Assembly: GCA_023393095.1 (NCBI GenBank)
Contig: JAEWMT010000125.1
Span: forward strand, 1 to 31,046
Origin: Bacillota bacterium
Lineage (GTDB): Bacteria > Bacillota > Clostridia > Lachnospirales > Lachnospiraceae
DNA length: 31,046 nt
Direction: 5' to 3'
Made by a program: the position numbers and the translations under genes. The notes under the pieces were generated by a model. That model worked only from the letters and a program-made list of their open reading frames with translations, ran no database searches and was not told the DNA's origin. Within the stretch, counting starts at the first letter, position 1. Each line of letters begins with the position of its first letter. Positions 7,903 to 16,381 of the stretch are shown here, piece by piece.

Positions 7903-8367
7903 ATGAAAAAAATATTTAAAAAGAAAATTTTTATGAGTTTATTAGTCGCTCTAACTCTTTTGGGGAGTACCCAAGCTTATGCTGCTATTGCTTTAAATAC
8001 TAATATTATCAGCTTAATTAAGGATGGCTTTAGTTCCATTTCATCTTATTTCATGCAGAGTACAGATCAAGAAGTAAATAAAATTGAAACTGAAAGTACT
8101 AACGATATTAAACAGTACATAGATAATACCTCTAAGCAAATTATAAGCGATATTGAAACATATAAAAACAGTGAAATTGCTAGAGCCGAAAAGGAAATAG
8201 ACACATATACCGGAGATCTTAAGAATCAGCTTGATACTGTTGTAAATGATGAAAAAAACAAAACTAAACAACAGATTACAGACAAGATCAACAGAGACGT
8301 AGTTAGTATTAAATCAGATCTAAACAAAGATATTGAGAAGTACATCAAAGAACTTTTGAAAAAATAG
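7903..8367 (+). CDS. Secreted coiled-coil protein of unknown function, 154 aa
   Basis: I chose the ATG at 7903 because AGAAAGGATGC lies just upstream and it opens directly on a signal peptide. That peptide has several lysines, a hydrophobic core (about 10-22) and a probable cleavage site after AYA at residue 27. The mature chain is short and almost entirely heptad-like, with alternating Ile/Val/Leu and many Glu, Lys, Asp and Asn residues (about 55-150). This predicts a long helical coiled coil. There is no cell-wall anchor and no membrane span after the signal. A strong terminator follows immediately, so it is monocistronic. No family was recognised. It could be an extracellular scaffold or a spore-surface protein. 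Confidence 0.7.
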   Translation: MKKIFKKKIFMSLLVALTLLGSTQAYAAIALNTNIISLIKDGFSSISSYFMQSTDQEVNKIETESTNDIKQYIDNTSKQIISDIETYKNSEIARAEKEIDTYTGDLKNQLDTVVNDEKNKTKQQITDKINRDVVSIKSDLNKDIEKYIKELLKK

Positions 8368-8381
8368 ACAGGAAAATTAAA

Positions 8382-8420
8382 GGAAGCTTACAGGGTTTAC
8401 TGTCGGCTTCCAATTTTTTT
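8382..8420 (+). terminator. Intrinsic terminator of the coiled-coil gene
   Basis: The stem GGAAGC/GCTTCC is extended inward by ACAG/CTGT and followed by AATTTTTTT on the plus strand. It starts 14 bases after the stop codon. Confidence 0.8.
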
Positions 8421-8447
8421 AATACTACCATTTAATATAATTATTTT

Positions 8448-8600
8448 CTATATCCTAAATCTATGAACTAGATCATTTAAATTCTCAGCAATTTCTTTTT
8501 GTCTAATAGTCATTCCAGATACTTGTTTAACGGCTTACTTAGTTTTATTCATACTCTTCAATATTCCCTTCGAACTATTAGTAATACTCTTATTAGTAAC
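8448..8600 (-). pseudogene. Relic of the C-terminus of a methyl-accepting chemotaxis protein
   Basis: On the minus strand one frame reads an SSKGILKSMNKTK segment, then an in-frame TAA (8535-8537), then AVKQVSGMTIRQKEIAENL and NDLVHRFRI before a TAG. The order of a Ser-rich helix, then RQKEIAENL, then LVHRF-hydrophobic at the extreme C-terminus is how many methyl-accepting chemotaxis proteins end. There is no start and no upstream signalling domain. It is a decayed tail of about 50 codons in the otherwise empty interval 8421-8751, evidence that a receptor gene was lost by deletion here. Confidence 0.55.
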
Positions 8601-8751
8601 ATATATATAATTTATATTTGCAAATAAATACAAATATAATATAATGGAATATAATAACATTTTTAATTTGCTATTTATTATTTTGAAAGATAAAAACATT
8701 GATTTAGTTAAGCATAAAACAGCTTTAACCCATACAAGGAAAGGATTTATA

Positions 8752-9756
8752 ATGTTTACAGATTATTTTAAAAGTTTCCCTCTTAGTTCGGCACAGACTC
8801 CTCAAGTGCGTAAGCGTAATTATAAACTCAGCATTAGAAATATCTGGCTTCGGGCACTAGCGATAATACTTGGAGTTGTAATAATACTTACAATAACTAA
8901 GTATGATATTATACGAGATAGTATCGGAGCATTTCTCTTTAGCCTAGTGTTTGTGACATTTGCCTTAGTATTACTCAGTTTAATGGATTGTCATAGATTA
9001 CGAAAATCATATAAGAAATTGGAAAAAATGAGTCTCAATAAACAAGATACTCCGCAACCTAAAAAAACTATAAATCAAGTCTTTAATCAGTATCTCGAGA
9101 AATCAGCTGTAGATGATCCTCTTGTATACGCTAAAGTTGGGGCTCAGGAAATATGGTATGTTATTACATCCGTACTGAAAGAGCCTGACGGTAGGATTAA
9201 TGTTAATAATGTGTTGCTATGGACTAGCGGACTTTCCGGTATTGCATGTCAAGCTTCTATATGGGAAAAAGCATTGCAAACAGGGACTACAACAGAGCTT
9301 ATCGTTATAGGTACTACAAGTGGCAGAAAGTTCTACATAGGAAATGCACTGAATAAGTTTTTACTTGAAAGTCAGTATTCTATATGGAATTTGGCTGCAG
9401 GTACATATCGTCAATTCATGCCATCTAAACCATTACCTGACCTTGAAGAACTTGTAAAACAATCTGTGAACATGATTGGAAATGAGGAATATCGCATCTG
9501 GGGAGAAGTTGATCCTTATAATATGGTGATAGAATATACAAAAGTGTGGAAATCCTTGGAAAGTAAGATAAAATTTTTATGTAATAATCCTGATCATTGG
9601 CCTCTTATGTTTGGACTCGTATTACAGAAGGCACTCGAAATGGTAAATCAAGTCCTACCTGAAGACAAAAACTGTCTGGAAATGGCAATGGAAAATGTAC
9701 TCTTTACTGCAAAGCTTGATATAAAAGATTTATTGTGGACTACGCCACTTACATAG
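8752..9756 (+). CDS. Two-span membrane protein with a cytosolic domain, unknown, 334 aa
   Basis: I place the start at the ATG at 8752, preceded by AAGGAAAGG at 7 bases. A longer reading from 8644 has no ribosome binding site and adds an unlikely 36-residue leader. Two membrane helices (about 31-49 and 57-79) follow a basic N-terminus. The remaining 250 residues are soluble and mostly helical at the C-terminus, with no Cys-rich, nucleotide-binding or protease motif that I recognise. A Gly/Thr-rich patch (ELIVIGTTSGRKFYIGNAL) may form a strand-turn core. By the positive-inside rule the C-terminal domain is probably cytosolic. The gene is monocistronic and ends in a long hairpin. No family was assigned. 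Confidence 0.65.
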   Translation: MFTDYFKSFPLSSAQTPQVRKRNYKLSIRNIWLRALAIILGVVIILTITKYDIIRDSIGAFLFSLVFVTFALVLLSLMDCHRLRKSYKKLEKMSLNKQDTPQPKKTINQVFNQYLEKSAVDDPLVYAKVGAQEIWYVITSVLKEPDGRINVNNVLLWTSGLSGIACQASIWEKALQTGTTTELIVIGTTSGRKFYIGNALNKFLLESQYSIWNLAAGTYRQFMPSKPLPDLEELVKQSVNMIGNEEYRIWGEVDPYNMVIEYTKVWKSLESKIKFLCNNPDHWPLMFGLVLQKALEMVNQVLPEDKNCLEMAMENVLFTAKLDIKDLLWTTPLT

Positions 9757-9757
9757 A

Positions 9758-9804
9758 AAATCCTGCATTCATCACTTGTATTAGTTGTGATAAATGCAGG
9801 ATTT
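9758..9804. terminator. Long hairpin between convergent genes
   Basis: An 18-bp stem with one mismatch is formed by 9758-9775 and 9787-9804 (core AAATCCTGCATT), with an 11-base loop, directly after the 334-aa gene. The minus-strand read of the stem ends in TTTTC and the plus-strand read in TTTGAAATATT. The T-runs are short, but placement between convergent genes supports a terminator. Confidence 0.6.
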
Positions 9805-9914
9805 GAAATATTAATCATTCTCTATAAAAACTCTCCAGTATATTATAATTGGTGAATTTTTTCTCTTACTAAACTGTATAATACCATTGTTTCAGTCACT
9901 TTTATCCTATCAAC

Positions 9915-10643
9915 TTACTCATCCCAGTTATGATATACTTCCTGTACATCATCATCCTCGTCAAGCAAATCAAGGATACGGTTCATGGATTTAATATCCT
10001 GCTCATCCTTTAGTTCCACCCAGGTCTGAGGGATCATGGATATATCTGCCTTAGCCATAGGAATACCAGCTTTCTCCAAGTTTTCCCTAACGGCACTGAA
10101 ATCATCGGGATCGGTCAAGACCTCAAAGCTGTCTTCCTCTTCTGAAAAATCCTCAGCTCCTGCATCAAGTACAACCATCATCAGGTCGTCAGCTTTCACA
10201 TCATATTCTTCCTTATCGATAATGATCTGACCCTTTCTGTCAAACATAAAGGATACACAACCCTGTGAGCCAACATTTCCGTTACCTTTGGTAAATGCAT
10301 TACGTACATTAGCTGCAGTTCTGTTTTTATTATCGGTAAGTGCTTCAACAATTATTGCAGTACCGCTTGGACCATAGCCCTCATAGGTTACTGTTTCATA
10401 ATTTACTGCATTTGCATCTCCGGCTGCCTTCTTAATACTTCTGTCAATCGTATCATTTGGCATATTATTTGCTTTTGCCTTGGCAACAATATCTTTCAGA
10501 CGGCTGTTAGAATTAGGATCTGCCCCACCTTCTTTTACTGCAACTGCAATTTCACGTCCTAATTTTGTAAATATTTTTCCTTTTGAAGCATCGTTCTTTT
10601 CTTTTTTATGCTTTATGTTCGCGAATTTTGAATGTCCTGACAT
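9915..10643 (-). CDS. yebC: YebC/PmpR family protein
   Basis: The 242-residue protein opens with the family signature MSGHSKFANIKHKKEKNDA and continues with FTKLGREIAVAVKEGG. The middle carries the YEGYGPSGTAIIVEALTDN segment, and the acidic C-terminus ends DEDDDVQEVYHNW. YebC proteins were described as transcriptional regulators, and more recent work ties some members to relieving ribosome stalling at proline-rich stretches. Which applies here cannot be read from sequence. Length and all three domains are normal. It has its own ribosome binding site (AAGGAG) and probably its own promoter in the 190-bp gap after argR. Confidence 0.96.
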   Translation of the reverse strand: MSGHSKFANIKHKKEKNDASKGKIFTKLGREIAVAVKEGGADPNSNSRLKDIVAKAKANNMPNDTIDRSIKKAAGDANAVNYETVTYEGYGPSGTAIIVEALTDNKNRTAANVRNAFTKGNGNVGSQGCVSFMFDRKGQIIIDKEEYDVKADDLMMVVLDAGAEDFSEEEDSFEVLTDPDDFSAVRENLEKAGIPMAKADISMIPQTWVELKDEQDIKSMNRILDLLDEDDDVQEVYHNWDE

Positions 10644-10836
10644 ATCAATTCTCCTTATCCCACTTTGTTACTCTATGTTTTATTATAATAAATATCCTGT
10701 GTTAAGTTAGTATTTGACCAAATTCATGTAAACACCTGTTGTAAATAACCTTAAATATTCTAACATCATATTTCCTGTCCGGCAAGTATAATTTCTCAGT
10801 AATCAAGCTTATCATTGTTATGTAGTGGAGAAATTA

Positions 10837-11292
10837 TTATTCCGCATTAATCAGCTTATTTATTTTCTCCATAACTGCAACTGTGTCTTCCGTGGTACGG
10901 ATTGCACACATAATGGTATCATCGCCTGCGATGCAACCAACAATACTACTGAACTGAAGTGCATCCAAAGCCGCGGCAACTGCCATCGCCATGCCTGCTA
11001 TCGTTTTTATAACAATGATATTCTGAGCCATATCCATGGAAATAAAGCCATCTCTTAAAACACGTGTATATTTCTCGCTCATTCCGGATTCGGTTTTCTG
11101 AAGAACAATATATTTCTGTCTTCCTCCGTCCATTGCAACCTTAGTCAACTTAAGCTCCCTGATATCTCTAGAAACCGTTGCCTGTGTTACATTATAACCA
11201 TCCTTCATCAGTCTATCTGCAAGCTCTTCCTGAGTTTCAATATCAAATTTGTTAATTAATTCAATTATTTTACTTTGTCTGCTTATCTTCAT
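10837..11292 (-). CDS. argR: Arginine repressor ArgR/AhrC
   Basis: This is an arginine-responsive hexameric DNA-binding regulator of arginine biosynthesis and catabolism. The start is the ATG at 11290-11292, which follows GGAGG at 6 bases and gives 151 residues, the usual size. Longer readings only extend into the NAD kinase gene. The N-terminal winged helix (RQSKIIELINKF to TVSRDIRELKL) contains the SRDI recognition helix. The C-terminal oligomerisation and arginine-binding domain contains VGCIAGDDTIMCAIRT, matching the family GTIAGDDT motif, where Asp residues bind arginine. It lies 19 bp after nadK as the last gene of the housekeeping run. Its usual neighbour recN is not present. Confidence 0.96.
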   Translation of the reverse strand: MKISRQSKIIELINKFDIETQEELADRLMKDGYNVTQATVSRDIRELKLTKVAMDGGRQKYIVLQKTESGMSEKYTRVLRDGFISMDMAQNIIVIKTIAGMAMAVAAALDALQFSSIVGCIAGDDTIMCAIRTTEDTVAVMEKINKLINAE

Positions 11293-11311
11293 TTTTACCT
11301 CCAAATTGACA

Positions 11312-12181
11312 TTAGTCTTCATTATGTCCAAGTTTTGACCGAAGTACCTCATAAATACCATTATTATTAAGCTTCACAAGCTGTGTATTATGTTTTGCTT
11401 TATGAATAATAATCGTATCTTCCGTTCCCAAATCAATACCTTCCTTACCATCATAAGTAGCAATTGCCTCTGCCTCCTGTGACTTCTTGCTCTTAGCCAC
11501 AATCACCTTAATCGTATCTTCCGCCGAGACAACGATACTTCTCGGGCTTAAGGAATGAGGGCATATCGGTGTAATTACCATAACATTAGCATCCGGTAAA
11601 ACGATGGGCCCTCCAGCAGATAAATTATAAGCAGTTGATCCAGTTGGAGTTGATATAATAACTCCGTCTCCAAGGAAATTGTCAACCAATACATCATTAA
11701 CATATATCTCAAGACTTATAATTCTTGAAAAGCCCTTTCTGGTGATAACAATATCATTTAGGGCATATTGCTCCTTGTTTTCTGATATTCTTTGATGTAT
11801 TGGAGAATATAATATATTTCCCTTAAGCATTAACCGGTTCTCGATTCGATAATCATTTCGAAATAAGCGTTCAAGTGCTACTTCAACATGCTGCTTTTCA
11901 ACCTCTGCCAAAAATCCTAGGGTACCTAAATTTACACCAAAAATAGGAATGTTTTGTGACATTAGATCATTCGCTGCCTGTATGATCGTGCCGTCTCCAC
12001 CAAGAACGATGGCACATTCTATATTATTGCTAGTATCCACTGTACTATTACTATCCTGTTCGGAAGATTCACCAGACAAAGTTACTGACTTCCCGGCTCT
12101 TTCTATATATGAAACAATCCTTTTTGTAACATGGAAATCAACGTCCTTTTCTTTATTGGTTATAATTAAAAAACGATCCAT
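11312..12181 (-). CDS. nadK: NAD kinase
   Basis: This enzyme phosphorylates NAD to NADP using ATP or polyphosphate in the cytosol. The invariant GGDGT motif lies at about residues 61-65 (in AIVLGGDGTIIQAAND). Further motifs are the NLGTLGFLAEV loop, the ALNDIVI Asn-Asp pair and the TPTGSTAYNLSAGG loop. I start it at the ATG at 12179-12181 (289 aa). The upstream GAGGAGA is about 12 bases away, slightly long. An alternative TTG lies inside that Shine-Dalgarno and is unlikely. The N-terminal domain has a Ser/Asp/Asn-rich insert around residues 37-54, just before the GGDGT strand. It sits between tlyA and argR, as in many Clostridia. Confidence 0.94.
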   Translation of the reverse strand: MDRFLIITNKEKDVDFHVTKRIVSYIERAGKSVTLSGESSEQDSNSTVDTSNNIECAIVLGGDGTIIQAANDLMSQNIPIFGVNLGTLGFLAEVEKQHVEVALERLFRNDYRIENRLMLKGNILYSPIHQRISENKEQYALNDIVITRKGFSRIISLEIYVNDVLVDNFLGDGVIISTPTGSTAYNLSAGGPIVLPDANVMVITPICPHSLSPRSIVVSAEDTIKVIVAKSKKSQEAEAIATYDGKEGIDLGTEDTIIIHKAKHNTQLVKLNNNGIYEVLRSKLGHNED

Positions 12182-12322
12182 TCTGATTGCTACTCTCCTC
12201 AATTAACTAAGTTAATAAATGTACAAAAAGTCTATCATAGTATTCCATTATATTCAAGCCATCTAATTAAAATAGGTATAAATTAACAATATCTTTTATA
12301 ATTATACGTAGTTGCTAACAAA

Positions 12323-13156
12323 CTATACTTCGGATAGCGAGCCATGCGCTTCCTCAACTATTTTTTCAATTCTCTTAGGTATAATTGATATACCAAACGG
12401 ATAATCACCGGTTTCTGTATCAATTAATTTTTTCTTAAGATATAATAAATATTCTATATTACCCTCAGGCCCCTTAATTGGTGAGAAACTCAATTCTTGA
12501 CAATCAAATCCGATACTTGCTGCATAGTCACATACAAGAGAAATCACCTCCATATGAACCTTCTTATCTCTGACTACGCCTTTCTTACCGACCTTCTCTC
12601 TGCCGGCTTCAAACTGCGGCTTAATCAAACTAACTATCTCACCCGCTTCATCAAGTAATTCCCTTACCGGCTGTAGGACTTTGGTTAATGAGATAAAGGA
12701 TACATCAATTGAGGCAAATTCAATGGAATCATCTATCTGATCCGGAGTTAAGTACCTAATATTAGTCTTTTCCATAGAAATGACCCGTTCATCCTGACGA
12801 AGCTTCCAGGCGAGTTGATTCGTCCCAACATCGACTGAGTAGACTTTGACAGCACCATTTTGCAGCATGCAGTCTGTAAAGCCCCCAGTTGACGATCCAA
12901 CATCCATACATATCTTACCGTTAAGGCTAAAGCCAAACTGGGCAACCGCTTTTTCCAGTTTTAAACCTCCCCGGCTTACATATTTTAAAGGATTTTCCTT
13001 TACTTCTATCGCCGCACTATCGGGAAAGGTGCTTCCGGCCTTATCCTCACGCTGCCCATCCACAAACACATTGCCGGACATAATGATTGCTTTTGCTTTC
13101 TCCCTCGACTCTGCCAGATTTCTATTTACCAGTAAAACATCCAATCGTTCCTTCAA
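12323..13156 (-). CDS. tlyA: TlyA family rRNA 2'-O-methyltransferase / hemolysin-like protein
   Basis: This is a 277-residue two-domain protein. An N-terminal S4 RNA-binding domain (KERLDVLLVNRNLAESREKA to VFVDGQREDKAG) is followed by an FtsJ-like Rossmann methyltransferase. The SAM site is CMDVGSSTGGFTDCML, the catalytic lysine region is YVSRGGLKLEKA, and later motifs are FASIDVSFISLTKVL and SLIKPQFEAGREKVGKKGVV. In mycobacteria TlyA methylates 16S and 23S rRNA and affects capreomycin sensitivity. In Firmicutes (B. subtilis YqxC) the position after dxs is conserved. It lies 119 bp after dxs. Confidence 0.93.
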   Translation of the reverse strand: MKERLDVLLVNRNLAESREKAKAIIMSGNVFVDGQREDKAGSTFPDSAAIEVKENPLKYVSRGGLKLEKAVAQFGFSLNGKICMDVGSSTGGFTDCMLQNGAVKVYSVDVGTNQLAWKLRQDERVISMEKTNIRYLTPDQIDDSIEFASIDVSFISLTKVLQPVRELLDEAGEIVSLIKPQFEAGREKVGKKGVVRDKKVHMEVISLVCDYAASIGFDCQELSFSPIKGPEGNIEYLLYLKKKLIDTETGDYPFGISIIPKRIEKIVEEAHGSLSEV

Positions 13157-13275
13157 TTATTAACATCCTCCGTAGGTATTACTTAGCGTGTTCCTCTTAA
13201 TCAAATTTACCTGAAATATGTCCTGCAAAAACTTTCACTTTCTAAATCTTTGTCAGTGCTTTTCACTACCCAATT

Positions 13276-15155
13276 CTATGCCCAAAAGGTATTCAGTTCA
13301 TCTCTAATCCGGTTAAGTATGCTCTCTGTATCCAATCCAAATTTCTTCCAAAGCTCACTTACGCTGCCTTGTTCAATAAAGACTTCCGGCAGTGCGATAT
13401 TTAAGAATTTAATATGATTTAACTTCTCTTCAAACAGATAATCCGATACCTTTTGTCCGTAACCGCCGTTCTTCACATTTTCCTCCAGCGTTACAATTAA
13501 TCTGTGTTTCTGAGCTAACTGCTTTATCATTTCTTTATCAAACGGTGATATGAAACGTACATTAACCAGTGTTACCCTTTTACCCTCTCTTTGCAGCGCT
13601 TCCGCAACTTCTTGCCCTGTCTTTACCATACTGCCCACCGCAAAGATGGCTACTTCTTCTCCTTCATAAATCAGTTCCGCTTTACCATATTCAATCGGTA
13701 CCCGGTACTCATTTAGCCCAAGATAAGCTTCACCCTTGGGATAACGAATAGCAATCGGCCCATTGCAGGCTACAGCATACGCCATCATATCCTCTAGCTC
13801 CAAGCTATTTTTTGGAGCAAGGACGGTTAGATTCGGTATATGCGAAAGGAAGGATAAATCAAAGGTACCCTGATGGGTCTTCCCATCTCTTCCGGAGATA
13901 CCGGCACGATCAATAGCAAATGTTACTGGAAGATTATTGATACAGACATCATGAAGTATTTGATCGTAAGCTCTCTGTAAAAAGGTTGAATAAATTGCCA
14001 CTACAGGCTTAAAACCTCCTCTTGCCAGCCCTGCTGCAAAAGTTACGGCATGCTCCTCGGCAATTCCTACATCAAAAAAACGATCCGGAAATTGTCTCTT
14101 AAAATTTGATAATCCAGTACCATTCGGCATAGCGGCTGTGATAGCAACCACTTTATCATCTGCAAAAGCAAGATTTACAAGAGTATCAGAAAATATTTTC
14201 GTATAGGATAGAGTCTTATCAATACCAATTGGCCTTCCGCTCGCGATATCAAATGGATCTACTCCATGATATCTGCTGGGATACTTCTCCGCAGGGCGAT
14301 ATCCCTTGCCCTTCTGGGTAATGATATGAACCACCACTGCCTTCTTTGCTCTACCCGCTACTTCTAGGGCTTCCAATAACTGATCAATGTCATGACCGTC
14401 AATCGGACCAATATAGGTGAGTCCCATATCCTCAAAAAACATACTGGGAAGCATAAAATACTTGATTGCATCCTTGGAACGTTTTAATTTTTCAACAAGT
14501 GCTTTCCCCACACCCGGCATTTGATTCAGAGTGTTTTCCATATTTTCCTTAAATCCAGTATATTTGGAACTTGTTCTTAACTTGCCTAAATAATTTGCAA
14601 GACCTCCGACATTTTCCGAGATTGACATATTATTATCATTTAATACAATAATCATATTGGATTTCAGTCTACCCGCATTATTTAATGCTTCAAAGGCTAA
14701 ACCACCGGTCAGTGCACCATCTCCAATAACTGCTACAACTTTATTGTTATCACCCTTCAAATCCCTAGCCTTTGCCAAACCAAGTGCTGCTGATATTGCA
14801 GTTGAACTATGACCTGTATCAAAAGAGTCACAGGTGCTTTCCTCTATTTTAGGAAAACCGCTTAAACCATCCATCTGACGGAGTGTCGAGAACAGTTTCT
14901 TTCTTCCGGTTAAAAGCTTATGTGTATATGCCTGATGGCCGACATCCCATACCAGTTTATCCTGTGGAAATCCGAGATTTAGATGAAGTGCCATCGTAAG
15001 CTCTACCACACCCAGATTAGAGGCCAAATGACCACCCGTCTTACTTACATTCTGTATTAAAAAATCACGGATCTCTTCTGCCAACTTATCATAGTCCGAT
15101 CCTTTATCTTCTTTATATCATTTGCATTATTAATGCTGTCCAAAAGTTTAGGCAA
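13276..15155 (-). CDS. dxs: 1-deoxy-D-xylulose-5-phosphate synthase, with an apparent frameshift near the 5' end
   Basis: The enzyme is thiamine-diphosphate dependent and joins pyruvate and glyceraldehyde-3-phosphate, the first step of the MEP isoprenoid pathway. The uninterrupted part (13276-15084, from LAEEIRDFLIQ) holds SKTGGHLASNLG, the ThDP motif GDGALTGG with NDNNMS, GIAEEHAVTFAAGLARGG and DRAGISGRDGKTHQG. The usual first 25 or so residues lie in a different frame. From a TTG at 15153-15155 (GAGGTGG five bases upstream) the DNA reads LPKLLDSINNANDIKKIKD, then switches. The body frame reads DYDKLAEEIRDF directly afterwards. A one-base deletion near 15095-15100 explains this: restoring one base gives 1,881 nt, or 626 residues. 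It could be an assembly error, a true mutation, or internal initiation, although no good internal ribosome binding site was seen. The gene follows ispA by 45 bp. Confidence 0.85.
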
Positions 15156-15200
15156 TAAATCCACCTCGTTTCCAACGGAATAAACAAATATCCACAATGT

Positions 15201-16118
15201 TTACTTTTCTCTACTAACTAGTTTTATAATTAAAGCTTCTAAAAATTCATTTGAATAAGTTAAGGTCTTATAGGTTTGGATAGCTAGGTCAGAGATACGA
15301 ACAACTTCTTTCTCTGCACCCTCCAGACCCATTAATGTAATATACGTAATTTTCTCATTCTTCTCATCACTAAGAATCGGCTTTCCAAGTACCTCTTGTG
15401 TACTAGTAACATCAAGAATGTCATCCTTTATCTGAAATGCGAGACCTATCGCTCCCGCAATCTGTTCCATTTTATTAACGTCCTCAGCCAAAGCACCAGC
15501 AAGAATCGCTCCAATCATCATGGAAGCTTCAATCAGGGCTCCTGTTTTCATTTGATACATTAGATCAAGACGATCTCTTTCTGTATTATCAACCACTTCC
15601 ATATCTATGACCTGACCACCAATCATTCCATAGATGCCTGCTTTTCCTGATAATACCTTTATAGCCTTGGAAGTTCTCTCGTAATAAGAGATTTTTTTCG
15701 CCTCTTCGTTATAAGACTCGATGATATCAAAAGCCTTCCCTGCTGTTTCAAAGGCATAATTAAGCAGCCCATCTCCAGCCAGAATTCCCATTGCCTCACC
15801 GTATACCACGTGAGTTGTTTTCCTGCCTCTACGGTATTCATCATTATCCATTGCTGGAAGATCGTCATGGACTAGGGAATAGGTGTGTATCATTTCTATG
15901 GCCGCCATAAAGGGTTCTAGAATAGCCTTATTCTGCCCACCAAACAACTGGTAGGTTTCTAACATCAGCATAGGTCTTAAGCGCTTCCCCCCTGCCATTA
16001 AGCTATAATTCATTGCTTTCATTACAGTTTTCTGATAGCCATCTTCCTTGGGAATATAATACTTTAAAACAGCTTCAATATCATCAAGTCTTTGCTTTAA
16101 TTCCTGATCAAAGTTCAT
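15201..16118 (-). CDS. ispA: Farnesyl/geranylgeranyl diphosphate synthase
   Basis: This is a trans-polyprenyl diphosphate synthase that condenses isopentenyl diphosphate with allylic diphosphates. Its first aspartate-rich motif HDDLPAMDND (84-93) has the two-residue insert typical of bacterial FPP synthases. The second is DDILD (232-236, in FQIKDDILDVTS). The GGKRLRP substrate motif and KTGALIEASM are also present. Its 305 residues are somewhat longer than E. coli IspA (299). The chain length of the product cannot be fixed from sequence. The start overlaps the end of xseB by 11 bp, implying coupled translation. Dxs, which supplies precursors, is the next gene. Confidence 0.95.
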   Translation of the reverse strand: MNFDQELKQRLDDIEAVLKYYIPKEDGYQKTVMKAMNYSLMAGGKRLRPMLMLETYQLFGGQNKAILEPFMAAIEMIHTYSLVHDDLPAMDNDEYRRGRKTTHVVYGEAMGILAGDGLLNYAFETAGKAFDIIESYNEEAKKISYYERTSKAIKVLSGKAGIYGMIGGQVIDMEVVDNTERDRLDLMYQMKTGALIEASMMIGAILAGALAEDVNKMEQIAGAIGLAFQIKDDILDVTSTQEVLGKPILSDEKNEKITYITLMGLEGAEKEVVRISDLAIQTYKTLTYSNEFLEALIIKLVSREK

Positions 16119-16317
16119 TTACTTCACCATTTTCATTTAATGTAATCAATTCCTTTTCTACTTTATCAATAGAATCGTTACAGGTTTTCAAAAGCTTCAT
16201 TCCCTCCTGATACAAACCAAAAGATGCTTCAAGGCTTACATCTGGTTTTTCAAGGGCTTCTACGATCGTATTTAATTTTTCAAATGCTTCCTCTAATTTC
16301 ATTTCTTTTGCAGCCAT
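16108..16317 (-). CDS. xseB: Exodeoxyribonuclease VII small subunit
   Basis: This is the small subunit of exonuclease VII, which degrades single-stranded DNA into short oligonucleotides together with XseA. The 69-residue helical protein has the family pattern KLEEAFEKLNTIVEALEKPD, then LEASFGLYQEGMKLLKTCN and a Glu-rich end. The start is the ATG at 16315-16317, four bases after GGAGGA. A reading that begins 12 bases earlier would start inside that Shine-Dalgarno. It lies 64 bp after xseA and overlaps ispA by 11 bp. Confidence 0.95.
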   Translation of the reverse strand: MAAKEMKLEEAFEKLNTIVEALEKPDVSLEASFGLYQEGMKLLKTCNDSIDKVEKELITLNENGEVNEL

Positions 16318-16381
16318 ATATTCCTCCATTTATAAACAATTCCTGAAAACAGTTATACATCCTTTTGGAATTCTAACAGAA

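Noticed and set aside
10788..10837. ATAATTTCTC/GAGAAATTAT inverted repeat at the end of argR
   Set aside because: The loop is about 30 bases, the right arm overlaps the stop codon and no T-run follows. Too weak to call a terminator.
11293..11361. Longer ArgR start about 70 bp upstream
   Set aside because: It would extend into the NAD kinase gene and lacks a Shine-Dalgarno, whereas the ATG at 11290-11292 follows GGAGG and gives the normal family length.
12748..13163. Open frames antisense or out of phase with tlyA, and similar frames inside yebC, dxs, spoIIIA and the ABC genes
   Set aside because: They are shadows of well-supported genes: no ribosome binding sites, no recognisable domains and atypical composition.
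15080..15115. Programmed -1 frameshifting in dxs
   Set aside because: No X-XXY-YYZ slippery heptamer and no evident downstream pseudoknot at the frame junction. A one-base deletion is the simpler reading.
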